From Microbulbifer agarilyticus (GTDB taxonomy: Bacteria > Pseudomonadota > Gammaproteobacteria > Pseudomonadales > Cellvibrionaceae), in assembly GCF_020171345.1 (NCBI RefSeq), contig NZ_JAIUZM010000004.1, positions 186,001 to 250,000 of the forward strand: a DNA stretch of 64,000 bases, written 5' to 3'. Of the stretch, positions 16,984 to 26,710 are shown piece by piece (position 1 is the stretch's first letter; the number at the start of each line of letters is the position of its first letter). Below the pieces are notes generated by a model. The model worked only from the letters and a program-made list of their open reading frames with translations, ran no database searches and was not told the DNA's origin. A program made the position numbers and the translations under genes.

Positions 16984-17217
16984 ATGCAGCCAGATCAAAT
17001 CAAGTCCCTGATCGAAGGGCACATTCCCGGCAGTAACGTAGAGGTGGCCTTTGAAGGTAGCCACCTGCAGCTCACCGTGGTCAGTGATGCGTTCGACGGC
17101 CTCAGTCGTTTGAAAAAGCAGCAGCTGGTGTATGCGGCGCTGTCTGACAAAATTGCCGATGGCACCCTGCACGCGGTGCAAATGAAAACCCTTACGCCCG
17201 AAGAGGCTGGACTGTAA
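16984..17217 (+). CDS. ibaG: BolA-family protein IbaG
   Basis: A 77-residue BolA-like protein. It contains the conserved HLQLTVVSDAFDGLSRLKKQQLVY segment and ends in LTPEEAGL, which marks the IbaG (YrbA) branch. BolA-type proteins bind monothiol glutaredoxin with a [2Fe-2S] cluster; a His in the helix-turn region and the missing Cys are typical of this branch. It lies 48 bp before murA, the conserved ibaG-murA pair. Two GTG/ATG alternatives are not needed: the ATG at 16984 has CTCCCTCCT-type purine complement absent, so its ribosome binding site is weak. Confidence 0.9.
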   Translation: MQPDQIKSLIEGHIPGSNVEVAFEGSHLQLTVVSDAFDGLSRLKKQQLVYAALSDKIADGTLHAVQMKTLTPEEAGL

Positions 17218-17226
17218 TTTTTGTGA

Positions 17227-18528
<1,302 letters not shown>

Positions 18529-18698
18529 TCCTTAATCCTTCACTAACGAGTCGGGTGTGAGCCCGATTCCTTCTAGCGCTATTCTAGATTTGTATTGGCG
18601 CGGCCAAGCAAGAGTCGATAAGCTCCCCGGGGATTTTGGGGGCAATTCCTACGCACACTGCCCCGGATATCACGGGCCTATAAACAACCATAAATGCT

Positions 18699-19337
18699 AT
18701 GCAGATCACTATTGCCCTGACCAAGGGGCGTATTCTCAAGGAAACCCTGCCGCTGCTCGCAGCCGCAGGTTTGGAGCCAGCGGAAGATATTGCCAATAGC
18801 CGCAAGCTGATTTTCCCAACTAATCAGGAAAATGTCCGTCTGTTGATCCTTCGCGGCTCCGACGTACCTACCTATGTGCAGCATGGCGCCGCCGATATGG
18901 GCGTGGCCGGTAAAGATAACCTGCTGGAACATGACGACAGCAACATCTATGAGCCGCTTGATCTGGATATCGCGCGCTGCCGTCTGATGACGGCTGGTAT
19001 CAAAGGCGCTCCGCTGCCAAGTGGGCGTATCAAGGTTGCTACCAAGTTCGTGCAGTCGGCAAAGCGGTATTACGCCGCGCAGGGGCGTCAGGCCGATATC
19101 ATCAAGCTGTACGGTGCGATGGAGTTGGCGCCGCTGATGGATCTCGCCGACGAAATTGTGGATATCGTCGATACCGGCAACACCTTGAAGGCGAATGGCC
19201 TGGAAGCGCGCGATGAAATCGCGGACATCAGCAGTCGCCTGATTGTGAACAAGGCCTCCATGAAAATGAAATATGGTCCGATCAATGCGCTGATCGAGCA
19301 GTTGGCTGAAGCGGTGCGTGCACGGAGTGGGGAGTAG
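18699..19337 (+). CDS. hisG: ATP phosphoribosyltransferase, short form
   Basis: HisG condenses ATP with PRPP, the first step of histidine synthesis. The 212-residue protein starts [20 protein letters not shown] and has [30 protein letters not shown] and the PRPP loop [21 protein letters not shown]. It ends at about residue 210 without the C-terminal regulatory ACT-like domain, so it is the short form that needs HisZ for activity and feedback control. hisZ is not in this window. hisD follows six bases later. The 170-bp gap after murA may hold a promoter; a GAGTCGGG/CCCGATTC hairpin at about 18548-18568 could weakly end murA transcription. Confidence 0.95.
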   Translation: MQITIALTKGRILKETLPLLAAAGLEPAEDIANSRKLIFPTNQENVRLLILRGSDVPTYVQHGAADMGVAGKDNLLEHDDSNIYEPLDLDIARCRLMTAGIKGAPLPSGRIKVATKFVQSAKRYYAAQGRQADIIKLYGAMELAPLMDLADEIVDIVDTGNTLKANGLEARDEIADISSRLIVNKASMKMKYGPINALIEQLAEAVRARSGE

Positions 19338-19343
19338 TCCTCC

Positions 19344-20660
19344 ATGAGTGATTTTTCCATACGCCGGCTGGATGCTGGCTCTGCAGAATTTTCCAGTGAG
19401 CTCGATGCGTTACTGGCATGGGAGTCGGTAGCCGATACACAGGTTGAATCGACGGTGGCCGATATCCTGCGCGAGGTGAAGTCCCGCGGTGATGTCGCGG
19501 TGATTGAATACACCAATCGTTTTGATCGCCGAGCGTTGCAGCAGGCACAAGACTTTTGTTTGCAGCGCGAAGACTTAAAGGCGGCGCTCACGCGCATCCC
19601 TGCTGACAAACGTGCCGCGCTTGAGGCAGCAGCAGAGCGCGTGCGGGCCTATCACGAACACCAACTACAGGCGTCCTGGCAGTATCAGGAAGCCGATGGC
19701 ACGGTGCTTGGCCAGCAGATTACGGCTATGGAGCGGGTGGGAATCTATGTGCCCGGTGGTAAGGCGAGTTATCCCTCGTCAGTATTGATGAATGCCATAC
19801 CCGCGCGGGTTGCCGGTGTCGATGAAGTATTGATGGTGGTGCCGGCACCGGATAACCAGCTCAGTGATCTAGTGTTGGCCGCCGCGGCTATTGCTGGGGT
19901 CGACAAGGTGTTTACCATTGGTGGCGCCCAGGCAGTTGCCGCGCTCGCCTATGGCACTGCGACGGTGGCCAAGGTCGATAAAATTGTTGGCCCGGGCAAT
20001 ATTTTCGTCGCTTCGGCCAAGCGCGCAGTGTTTGGCCAGGTGGCCATCGATATGATCGCCGGGCCTTCGGAGATTCTGGTGATCTGCGATGGTGAAACCG
20101 ATCCGGACTGGATTGCCATGGACCTGTTGTCCCAGGCCGAGCACGACGAGCAGGCCCAGTCGATACTGCTGAGCCCGGATGCCGACTTCCTGAGTGCCGT
20201 AGAAAAATCGCTGCAAAAATTACTGGCAGATTTGCCCCGAGAGGAGATTGCGAGTCGCTCACTGGCGGATCGCGGTGCATTGATTCTGGTGCGGGATATC
20301 GAGCAGGCGATCGAAGTTTCCAACCGGATTGCACCGGAGCACCTCGAAGTGTCGGTGGATGCGCCGGAGCAATACCTGCCGAAAATCCGCCACGCCGGTG
20401 CAATTTTTCTTGGTCGTTACACCGCAGAAGCGCTCGGCGACTACTGTGCCGGGCCCAATCACGTATTGCCTACCAGTGGGACTGCGCGCTTCTCTTCCCC
20501 CTTGGGGGTTTACGATTTTCAGAAGCGCAGCTCGATTATCTTCTGTTCCCCGCAAGGCGCAGACACCCTGGGTCGGGTTGCCGCGACGTTGGCAAAAGGA
20601 GAGGGGTTGGATGCCCATGCCCGCTCCGCCGAGTACCGGGTGCGGGACGCTTCAGAGTAG
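19344..20660 (+). CDS. hisD: Histidinol dehydrogenase
   Basis: HisD performs the last two oxidations of histidine synthesis, histidinol to histidine, with NAD and zinc. The 438-residue protein shows [23 protein letters not shown], the NAD/substrate region [16 protein letters not shown] and [19 protein letters not shown], then [15 protein letters not shown]. The C-terminal [29 protein letters not shown] contributes a zinc ligand His. The ATG start has GGGGAG six bases upstream within the intergenic gap. Cotranscription with hisG is very likely; hisC, which often follows, is absent because the next gene is convergent. Confidence 0.97.
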   Translation: MSDFSIRRLDAGSAEFSSELDALLAWESVADTQVESTVADILREVKSRGDVAVIEYTNRFDRRALQQAQDFCLQREDLKAALTRIPADKRAALEAAAERVRAYHEHQLQASWQYQEADGTVLGQQITAMERVGIYVPGGKASYPSSVLMNAIPARVAGVDEVLMVVPAPDNQLSDLVLAAAAIAGVDKVFTIGGAQAVAALAYGTATVAKVDKIVGPGNIFVASAKRAVFGQVAIDMIAGPSEILVICDGETDPDWIAMDLLSQAEHDEQAQSILLSPDADFLSAVEKSLQKLLADLPREEIASRSLADRGALILVRDIEQAIEVSNRIAPEHLEVSVDAPEQYLPKIRHAGAIFLGRYTAEALGDYCAGPNHVLPTSGTARFSSPLGVYDFQKRSSIIFCSPQGADTLGRVAATLAKGEGLDAHARSAEYRVRDASE

Positions 20661-20670
20661 CTGTGGTGAT

Positions 20671-21156
20671 CTAGTCGCCTGAAGGTGGTGTGGCCGGTGG
20701 GATTTTCGTTGCCTGCCAGGCCACTGCCTGCCACTTGCCATCCCGTTTCACGAAAGTGCCGGTGTTGAAGAACTCGGTTTTCTCGGCTCGCTTGCCGCCG
20801 GCGTCGACGGAACCCGGTTCAGCCACGAGCCGGAAGGCTATCACCGCGGTATCTCCGAAGAGTCGAATGTCGGTATCTTCGGCTCGGTAATCTACACTTG
20901 CGGTCGCTTTCTCGGTCTCGTTTTCCGCTTCCCGCATCCCCTGAATAATTTTTTGCTTGCCGAAGCGCTGCCCACTTGAGCTGGTGTAGATCAGGTCGTC
21001 GGCCCAGAAGCGCTTATGTACCTCGATGTCATTGGATGCGCCTGCTAGGAATTGGTCGAGCAGGGTGTTCAGGTCTTTTTGCTCGCTGGCGAGCGCGTTA
21101 CTTGCACACAGGATTACGAGTGCTAGCGCTTTTATTCCGTTGTTTACCAGTGCCAA
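20671..21156 (-). CDS. Small exported protein with SnoaL/NTF2-like domain
   Basis: A 161-residue protein with a signal peptide (about 1-22; IKALALVILCASNALA, cleavage probably before SEQKD) and a cone-shaped alpha+beta NTF2/SnoaL-type domain of the DUF4440 kind. Visible landmarks are LNTLLDQFLAGASNDIEVHKRFWADDLIYTS-like parts, then GDTAVIAFRLVAE and GTFVKRDGKWQAVAWQATKI, the strand pattern of this fold. The start is TTG at 21156, supported by AGGAGAAGAG immediately upstream; a longer frame to 21252 would run into the protease gene and has no such site. It follows the DegS-type protease gene by 28 bp and is likely cotranscribed. Function and ligand are unknown; probably periplasmic. Confidence 0.75.
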   Translation of the reverse strand: MALVNNGIKALALVILCASNALASEQKDLNTLLDQFLAGASNDIEVHKRFWADDLIYTSSSGQRFGKQKIIQGMREAENETEKATASVDYRAEDTDIRLFGDTAVIAFRLVAEPGSVDAGGKRAEKTEFFNTGTFVKRDGKWQAVAWQATKIPPATPPSGD

Positions 21157-21184
21157 ATCTCTTCTCCTCTTAACCGCTTTTTGC

Positions 21185-22336
21185 TTAGTTTTCTTCCGGC
21201 GTTTGAAGTGAATTCCCGTCCGGTTTTTCTGAGACCGTAGCGCGGGTGGCAAGAACTTCGCCTTCGCGGATATAAGTGATGGTCACAACCTCCCCGGGGC
21301 GCAGTGTTGCCATTGCGGCGTTACCATGCTTGCCGTCATTAATCGGCGTGGCGTTGATGTGCGTGATAACGTCACCGGGCCGCAGTCCTGCCTCTTGCGC
21401 AGGCCCCTGGTTGTAGATTGCGGTAACGATGACTCCGTTGGTGGAAGTCAGGTTAAACGAACGTGCCAGCAGTGGTGTCAGGTTTTGCGCTTCGATGCCG
21501 AGCCAGCCGGGCACCACACGTCCAAACTCGATGATGTCCTGCATCACTTTGAGGGCAATGTTTGATGGGATCGCGAAGCTGATTCCGCTGGTGGAGGCGG
21601 TTTGGTCGAGGACTCGTGTATTGATTCCGAGCAGCTTGCCGTGCGCATCGACCAGCGCGCCGCCGGAGTTGCCGGGGTTTATCGCCGCGTCGGTTTGCAG
21701 GAAGTTCTGCAGGTAGCCACCGATACCGGTATTGTCCAGATCGCGCTCGGTTGCGCTGATGATGCCCTGGGTAACCGTTTGCCCGACTCCCCATGGGTTG
21801 CCGATGGCGAGCACCACATCACCAACCTGCGCCCGGTCCGGGTCGCCCATTTCGATTGCGGTCAGATTAGGGAGGTCTATCTTGAGCACCGCAAGATCAA
21901 ATTCTGCCGAGGCACCGACTAACCTGACCTGGCCCTCGCGGCCGTCAGCCAATACCACCGAGACCTGCTCGGCACCGGAGATGACGTGGAGGTTGGTCAG
22001 CAAATATCCGTCCTCGCTGACGATAACGCCGGAGCCGAGGTTTTGTTGCAAGCGCTCGCGCTGCAGCGGAGTCATTTTGTTCAGGTAGTAGGGGAACAGC
22101 GGATGGTTGGCCATCGGGTGATTGCGCAGAGGTATCCGGCTAAACACATTGACTACCGCAGGGCCCGCCAGATTGACCGCGCCGGCATAGGATACGGGGC
22201 CTGAGGAGGCGGCGCCCGGAGTGGGGGGAGTGGTAGTTCCGCGCAAGTGGGGAAACGCCAGTAGCAGTGCGGCAGCCACCGCCAGGCCAATCGCCGCGGG
22301 GATGGCCCAATCTTGCACAAATCGTTGTAGTGACAC
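21185..22336 (-). CDS. algW: Trypsin-like serine protease with PDZ domain, DegS/AlgW type
   Basis: A 383-residue HtrA-family protease. One N-terminal membrane anchor (about 12-30, AIPAAIGLAVAAALLLAF) replaces a cleavable signal. The protease domain has the triad H117 (TNLHVI), D147 (EFDLAV) and S224 (NPGNSGGA), and a single PDZ domain follows (about 280-365, with WLGIEAQNLTPLLAR). One PDZ and an anchor place it with DegS/AlgW, which cut the anti-sigma factor RseA/MucA when outer-membrane proteins misfold; DegP has two PDZ domains and is soluble. The start ATG has CCTTGG on the plus strand (CCAAGG ribosome binding site). Divergent from sat. Confidence 0.93.
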   Translation of the reverse strand: MSLQRFVQDWAIPAAIGLAVAAALLLAFPHLRGTTTPPTPGAASSGPVSYAGAVNLAGPAVVNVFSRIPLRNHPMANHPLFPYYLNKMTPLQRERLQQNLGSGVIVSEDGYLLTNLHVISGAEQVSVVLADGREGQVRLVGASAEFDLAVLKIDLPNLTAIEMGDPDRAQVGDVVLAIGNPWGVGQTVTQGIISATERDLDNTGIGGYLQNFLQTDAAINPGNSGGALVDAHGKLLGINTRVLDQTASTSGISFAIPSNIALKVMQDIIEFGRVVPGWLGIEAQNLTPLLARSFNLTSTNGVIVTAIYNQGPAQEAGLRPGDVITHINATPINDGKHGNAAMATLRPGEVVTITYIREGEVLATRATVSEKPDGNSLQTPEEN

Positions 22337-22421
22337 CGAAGGCTCCTTGGTTTGAGGTCATTATACGTCTTTCGGTTCTGGTGTCCTCATCAGAAGTTCT
22401 AACGTCGGGTAGTCTCAGCTC

Positions 22422-22449
22422 TTGGTGTGGTGGCGTTAATCCGTATAAT
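22422..22449 (+). promoter_or_regulatory. Promoter of sat
   Basis: TTGGTG (22422-22427) and a perfect TATAAT (22444-22449) are 16 bp apart, 46 bp before the sat start codon. A CAGGAG ribosome binding site follows at 22485-22490. Confidence 0.7.
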
Positions 22450-22495
22450 GTGCCGCTCAAAAATTTCGTCTGGTTCCTCATCCTCAGGAGTTTCT

Positions 22496-23686
22496 ATGTC
22501 CCTGGTTCGTCCACACGGCAGTGTCGAGCTGCAGCCGCGCTTTGTCTACGATGCCGAGCGCCATCACCAGCTCGCGCATGAAGCGGAGTCTCTGCCTTCC
22601 ATCGTTGTAAGTTCCGCTGCGGCGGCGAACGCCGTGATGTTGGGTGCCGGTTATTTCAACCCGCTGCACGGGTACATGAACCTGGCGGATACCCTGAGCG
22701 TGGCCGAGACTCTGCGCACCGTAGACGGCCTGTTCTGGCCGGTACCTGTAGTGAACATGGTGGAAGACACTTCCGCGATCGCTGGCGCCAAGCGTATTGC
22801 CCTGCGCGACCCTAATGTGGAAGGCAATCCGGTACTGGCAGTGATGGACGTTGAAGCCATCGAGACGGTGACCGACGAGCAGGTAGATACCATTGCCGAG
22901 CACGTATTCGGTACTCTGGATGGTGCCCACCCCGGTGTTGCTACCTTCAAGGGTGCGGGCCGTCAGTTGATTTCCGGTTCAATCGAAGTGCTCAGTTTCA
23001 GTTACTTCCAGGCGGACTTCCCGGATACCTTCCGTACCGCGGTGGAAATTCGCAATGAATTTGTCGAGCACGGTTGGAGCAAGGTTGTGGCTTTCCAGAC
23101 CCGCAACCCCATGCATCGTGCCCACGAAGAACTGTGCAAAATGGCACTGGATGCGGTCGATGCGGACGGTGTGCTTATCCACATGCTGCTGGGTAAGTTG
23201 AAGCCGGGCGATATTCCAGCCCACGTGCGCGATGCCGCCATCCGCAAGATGGTGGAAGACTATTTCCCCAAAAACACCGTGATGGTGACTGGATACGGAT
23301 TTGACATGCTCTATGCGGGCCCGCGCGAAGCGGTACTGCACGCGGTATTCCGCCAGAACTGCGGTTGTAGCCACCTGATCGTTGGTCGTGACCACGCCGG
23401 TGTGGGTGATTACTACGGCGCATTCGATGCGCAGACCATCTTCGACGATAAGGTACCGGAAGGCGCGCTGGAGATTGAAATTTTCCGTGCGGACCACACC
23501 GCTTACTCGAAGAAGTTGAATCGTGTGGTCATGATGCGTGACGTGCCGGATCACTCCAAGGAAGATTTTATTCTGCTGTCAGGCACCAAGGTGCGTGAGA
23601 TGCTGGGTAACGGTGTTGCACCGCCACCGGAATTTTCCCGTCCGGAAGTTGCGCAGATCCTGATGGATTACTATCAGAACCTGTAA
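22496..23686 (+). CDS. sat: Sulfate adenylyltransferase (ATP sulfurylase, Sat type)
   Basis: The enzyme couples sulfate and ATP to APS plus pyrophosphate. The 396-residue single-subunit form begins MSLVRPHGSVELQPRFV and contains the catalytic VVAFQTRNPMHRAHEELCK (the QxRNPxHxxHE loop), the PPi-binding VGRDHAGVGDYYGAF, and LSGTKVREMLGNGVAPPPEFSRPEV near the C-terminus. It lacks a fused APS-kinase domain. It is the MET3/Sat-like type, not the CysD/CysN type used by E. coli. No sulfate reduction genes adjoin, but a CysH-like gene lies at 41227. I used ATG 22496, next to CAGGAG, not the longer upstream frame. Confidence 0.96.
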   Translation: MSLVRPHGSVELQPRFVYDAERHHQLAHEAESLPSIVVSSAAAANAVMLGAGYFNPLHGYMNLADTLSVAETLRTVDGLFWPVPVVNMVEDTSAIAGAKRIALRDPNVEGNPVLAVMDVEAIETVTDEQVDTIAEHVFGTLDGAHPGVATFKGAGRQLISGSIEVLSFSYFQADFPDTFRTAVEIRNEFVEHGWSKVVAFQTRNPMHRAHEELCKMALDAVDADGVLIHMLLGKLKPGDIPAHVRDAAIRKMVEDYFPKNTVMVTGYGFDMLYAGPREAVLHAVFRQNCGCSHLIVGRDHAGVGDYYGAFDAQTIFDDKVPEGALEIEIFRADHTAYSKKLNRVVMMRDVPDHSKEDFILLSGTKVREMLGNGVAPPPEFSRPEVAQILMDYYQNL

Positions 23687-23706
23687 TTCGCAGGTTTATT
23701 GGGATT

Positions 23707-23766
23707 GCTCGAGTTGTGCTCAGCTCGAGCGACACAAAAAGGGCGGGTTAACCCGCCTTTTTTGTG
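23707..23766. terminator. Hairpin pair ending sat and the convergent zapG
   Basis: GCTCGAG (23707-23713) pairs with CTCGAGC (23724-23730). A second, stronger hairpin, GGCGGGTTAACCCGCC (23742-23757), is flanked by AAAAA on the left and TTTTTT on the right. The A and T runs make it work in both directions between sat (plus) and the gene ending at 23798 (minus). Confidence 0.85.
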
Positions 23767-23797
23767 CCTTGTCGCTGTGCATCCACACAGTATGCGC

Positions 23798-24262
23798 TCA
23801 GCGGTGGGTAACCCCTTCCGGCGCGGGTGTCGGGGTGGAGGCTTCCTTCTCCAGGCCAAACTCTTCCGATAGTGTGCCTTTGGCGCCGGGCTCTTTGGGT
23901 GCCCAGTCCCGTGGGGGCAGTACATTCAGCTCTTCGTTGCGGTCGCTCAGTTGGCCGCTGCCTGCTTCAAGCATCTGTCGGCCGATGTCCTGGCTGGACA
24001 GGCGCATCGCGCTGTTGGCCAGATATTCGTGAACATCTCGGTAGCTTTCGGTGAGGTTGTGGACCAGCTGTGCAGTGTGATCAAAATGTTCATTTACCTG
24101 AAGCTGAAAGTCTTCCAGCTTGGTGTTGGCTTCTTTCAGGCGCAATTCCAGTTCCTGGGTGCGGTCAATGCTCTGGCGCCCGCGTGACGCTAGAAACGCC
24201 AGCAATGCGCCTAGGGTCAGGCCGATCACGCCCACCAGAATTAAAACCGAAGTTGAGTGCAC
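23798..24262 (-). CDS. zapG: ZapG-like inner-membrane protein (YhcB, DUF1043)
   Basis: A 154-residue protein with one N-terminal transmembrane helix (VLILVGVIGLTLGALLAFLA, about 5-24) and a cytoplasmic coiled coil (about 35-70, ELELRLKEANTKLEDFQLQVNEHF). The conserved block DHTAQLVHNLTESYRDVHEYLANSA follows, then a Pro/Glu-rich, probably disordered tail. That layout is the DUF1043/YhcB family, which links cell division and envelope synthesis in E. coli. GTG start at 24262 is backed by a strong AGGAGG. It is divergent from zapE, and yhcB is also next to zapE in E. coli. Confidence 0.88.
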   Translation of the reverse strand: MHSTSVLILVGVIGLTLGALLAFLASRGRQSIDRTQELELRLKEANTKLEDFQLQVNEHFDHTAQLVHNLTESYRDVHEYLANSAMRLSSQDIGRQMLEAGSGQLSDRNEELNVLPPRDWAPKEPGAKGTLSEEFGLEKEASTPTPAPEGVTHR

Positions 24263-24499
24263 GATACTTCCTCCTCTTAGATAAATGGCACCGGCCATTC
24301 CGTGGCGGCGATCTTATTATACGCAATTCCGTCCATCGCGCTGTGGCGGTGTTTGTGCCAATTTGTGGGGGATTTGGTAAAGTGCGCGCCAGTCGACCTC
24401 TGGTCGGCCCTTCCGCTTGAGCCTGTGGCGCGAAATGTAGGCGCCCGGCGGTTCCTTCTTGGCAGTGTTGCCTTGATATATATGAACGGTTTCTCTTAG

Positions 24500-25648
24500 A
24501 TGGTCACGGAACAGCATCAGTCTGCCCCAGTGGCGCCTTCTCGGCGCTTATCCCCAATGGAGCGCTATCAGCGCGACCTGCAACGCCCCGATTTTATGGA
24601 GGACCCTGCCCAGCGTGCGGCGGTCGAGGAGCTGCAGGATTTGTATGAGCGGTTGCTTGCGGGCGAACAGGAGGGTGGGTTGTTCGCGCAGGTGCGCCGC
24701 CTTTGGGGGAGGGCAAAAGTGCCAGAGCAGGGGTTGTATTTCTGGGGGGGTGTCGGGCGCGGCAAAACCTACCTGATGGACGCCTTTTATGAGTCGCTAC
24801 CTTTTGAGCGCAAGCAGCGCACGCACTTTCACCGCTTTATGCGCGAGGTGCACCGTCAGTTGAAGACCCTGGCGGGGCAGAAAAACCCGTTGGAGAAGGT
24901 GGCAGATCGCATAGCCGAGCGCGCGCGTGTGCTTTGCTTTGACGAGTTTTTCGTCTCGGACATCACCGATGCAATGATTCTGGCCAATCTGCTGCAGGCG
25001 CTGTTCCAGCGGGGGGTTACTCTGGTCGCCACCTCAAACATCGTGCCGGAGGGCTTATATCGCGATGGCTTGCAGCGCGCCCGCTTCCTGCCCGCGATTG
25101 ATCTACTGCTCGTACACGCCAAAGTAGTCAACGTGGACAATGGGGTGGACTACCGCCTGCGTGCCCTGGAAATGGCCGAGCTGTATCACAGCCCACTGGA
25201 TGAGGATGCGGATGCCAGTCTGGCGCGCTCCTTTAATAGTCTGATGGTGGAGGGGGCTGAGGTGCGTGAGCAGGTCACGCTGGATATCGAGGGCCGCCCC
25301 ATCGTCGCTGTACGTATCGCCGATGATGTGGCGTGGTTTGAATTTGCCGTGTTGTGCGACGGACCGCGCTCCCAGAATGACTATATCGAGCTGGCCCGAG
25401 AGTTTCATACAGTGCTGCTGGCGAATATCCCGCAGTTCAACGAGCGTACCGAGAGTCAGGCGCGGCGCTTTATCAATCTGATCGACGAATTTTATGACCG
25501 CGGCGTCAATTTGGTGGTGTCGGCGGCGGAGCCTATTGAGCGTCTCTATGGCGGGCGTCAGCTGCGTTTCGAGTTTGAGCGCACGGTAAGTCGCTTGCAG
25601 GAGATGCAATCCCGCGAATACCTGGCGCAGCCGCACCGCGCGGAATAG
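24500..25648 (+). CDS. zapE: Cell division protein ZapE, AFG1-like ATPase
   Basis: A 382-residue AAA-type ATPase of the AFG1/LACE1 family. Walker A is GGVGRGKT (83-90), Walker B is VLCFDEFFVSD (about 146-156), and sensor 1 lies in VTLVATSNIVPEGLYRDGLQRARFLPAI. The C-terminal FINLIDEFYDRGVNLVVSA with RFEFERTVSRLQEMQS is characteristic. E. coli ZapE reaches the constricting Z ring under stress and lowers FtsZ polymer stability. Start ATG 24500; a weak ribosome binding site precedes it. It lies before rplM-rpsI, a conserved neighbourhood. Confidence 0.95.
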   Translation: MVTEQHQSAPVAPSRRLSPMERYQRDLQRPDFMEDPAQRAAVEELQDLYERLLAGEQEGGLFAQVRRLWGRAKVPEQGLYFWGGVGRGKTYLMDAFYESLPFERKQRTHFHRFMREVHRQLKTLAGQKNPLEKVADRIAERARVLCFDEFFVSDITDAMILANLLQALFQRGVTLVATSNIVPEGLYRDGLQRARFLPAIDLLLVHAKVVNVDNGVDYRLRALEMAELYHSPLDEDADASLARSFNSLMVEGAEVREQVTLDIEGRPIVAVRIADDVAWFEFAVLCDGPRSQNDYIELAREFHTVLLANIPQFNERTESQARRFINLIDEFYDRGVNLVVSAAEPIERLYGGRQLRFEFERTVSRLQEMQSREYLAQPHRAE

Positions 25649-25740
25649 CGCGTTGTTCCTTTATAACCAGTCGCGCTACCGGGTGTTGGGAGGGTGCGCA
25701 GCACGTGAACGGGCTGTTCACAAGTTGCTCAATTTTATGC

Positions 25741-25769
25741 TTGAAAACCCCATGGCGCTTATGTAGTAT
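25741..25769 (+). promoter_or_regulatory. Promoter of rplM-rpsI
   Basis: TTGAAA (25741-25746) and TAGTAT (25764-25769) are 17 bp apart. Transcription would begin near 25776, about 53 bases before the rplM start. Confidence 0.65.
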
Positions 25770-25775
25770 TCGCGC

Positions 25776-25828
25776 TCTTTTCGTGGGACGGCCCCCATTT
25801 CGGGAGCCATATACAGGTGTTTTATAAC
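25776..25828 (+). promoter_or_regulatory. rplM 5' leader, possible L13 autoregulatory RNA
   Basis: Between the inferred transcription start and the rplM ATG lies a GC-rich segment (GGGACGGCCCCC at about 25791-25802, then CGGGAGCC) that can fold into a short hairpin. L13 leaders in gammaproteobacteria are known to control the rplM-rpsI operon. The identity here rests on position and local folding, not on a covariance model. Confidence 0.45.
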
Positions 25829-26257
25829 ATGAAGACTTACAGTGCCAAGCCGGAAGCGGTCACTCGCGACTGGTACATTGTTGACGCTGCGGACAAGACT
25901 CTCGGCCGTATTTCCGCCGAGATCGCCCACCGCCTGCGCGGCAAGCACAAGCCTGAATACACGCCCCACGTGGACACCGGTGACTACATCGTAGTAATCA
26001 ACGCCGAAAAGGTCCGCGTGACCGGCAATAAGGCCAAAGACAAGATCTACCACAGCCACTCCGGCTACCCTGGTGGTCTTAAATCCATCAGCTTTGAGAA
26101 GCTGATCGACAAGGCGCCTGAGCGCACTATCCAAAGTGCTGTGAAAGGCATGCTCCCTAGAGGCCCTCTGGGTCGCGCCATGTTCAAGAAATTGAAGGTG
26201 TACAAGGGTAGCGAACATCCTCATGCGGCCCAGCAGCCGATTGAACTGTCGATCTAA
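25829..26257 (+). CDS. rplM: 50S ribosomal protein L13
   Basis: A 142-residue L13. It begins [20 protein letters not shown], followed by [30 protein letters not shown]-type family sequence and ends with [16 protein letters not shown]. The protein is an early assembly protein of the large subunit. Start at ATG 25829 matches the family; an in-frame TTT-ATG-like start at 25817 would add four residues and is rejected. rpsI follows 14 bp later. Confidence 0.98.
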   Translation: MKTYSAKPEAVTRDWYIVDAADKTLGRISAEIAHRLRGKHKPEYTPHVDTGDYIVVINAEKVRVTGNKAKDKIYHSHSGYPGGLKSISFEKLIDKAPERTIQSAVKGMLPRGPLGRAMFKKLKVYKGSEHPHAAQQPIELSI

Positions 26258-26271
26258 ACGGAATCATTCTC

Positions 26272-26664
26272 ATGGCAACTACTCAATACTACGGTACCGG
26301 CCGCCGCAAGACCTCCACCGCTCGCGTATTTATCGCGCAGGGTGAAGGTAAAATCAGCGTAAACGGTCGTTCCCTGGACGAATACTTCGGCCGCGAAGTG
26401 GCGCGTATGATCGTGCGTCAGCCGCTGGAAATGGTCGATATGGTCGAAAAATTCGACATCAACGTTACTGTGAAGGGCGGCGGTTCCTTTGGTCAGGCGG
26501 GTGCTATCCGTCACGGCCTGACTCGCGCTCTGATGCAGTATGACGAGTCTCTGCGTCAGCCGCTGCGTGCAGCTGGCTACGTTACTCGCGACGCTCGTGC
26601 TGTTGAGCGTAAGAAAGTCGGTCTGCGCAAAGCGCGTAAGAAGCCGCAATTCTCCAAGCGTTAA
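26272..26664 (+). CDS. rpsI: 30S ribosomal protein S9
   Basis: A 130-residue S9. [20 protein letters not shown] at the N-terminus, the central [19 protein letters not shown], and the basic tail [14 protein letters not shown], whose terminal Arg reaches the P-site tRNA, are all present. It is cotranscribed with rplM and followed by a strong terminator. Confidence 0.98.
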   Translation: MATTQYYGTGRRKTSTARVFIAQGEGKISVNGRSLDEYFGREVARMIVRQPLEMVDMVEKFDINVTVKGGGSFGQAGAIRHGLTRALMQYDESLRQPLRAAGYVTRDARAVERKKVGLRKARKKPQFSKR

Positions 26665-26684
26665 GCGAGAATTTCTTTTTTCAG

Positions 26685-26710
26685 GCCCGGCAAATGCCGG
26701 GCTTTTTTTT
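26685..26710 (+). terminator. Rho-independent terminator after rpsI
   Basis: GCCCGGC (26685-26691) and GCCGGGC (26696-26702) form a 7-bp stem with a short loop, followed by eight T residues (26703-26710). Confidence 0.92.
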
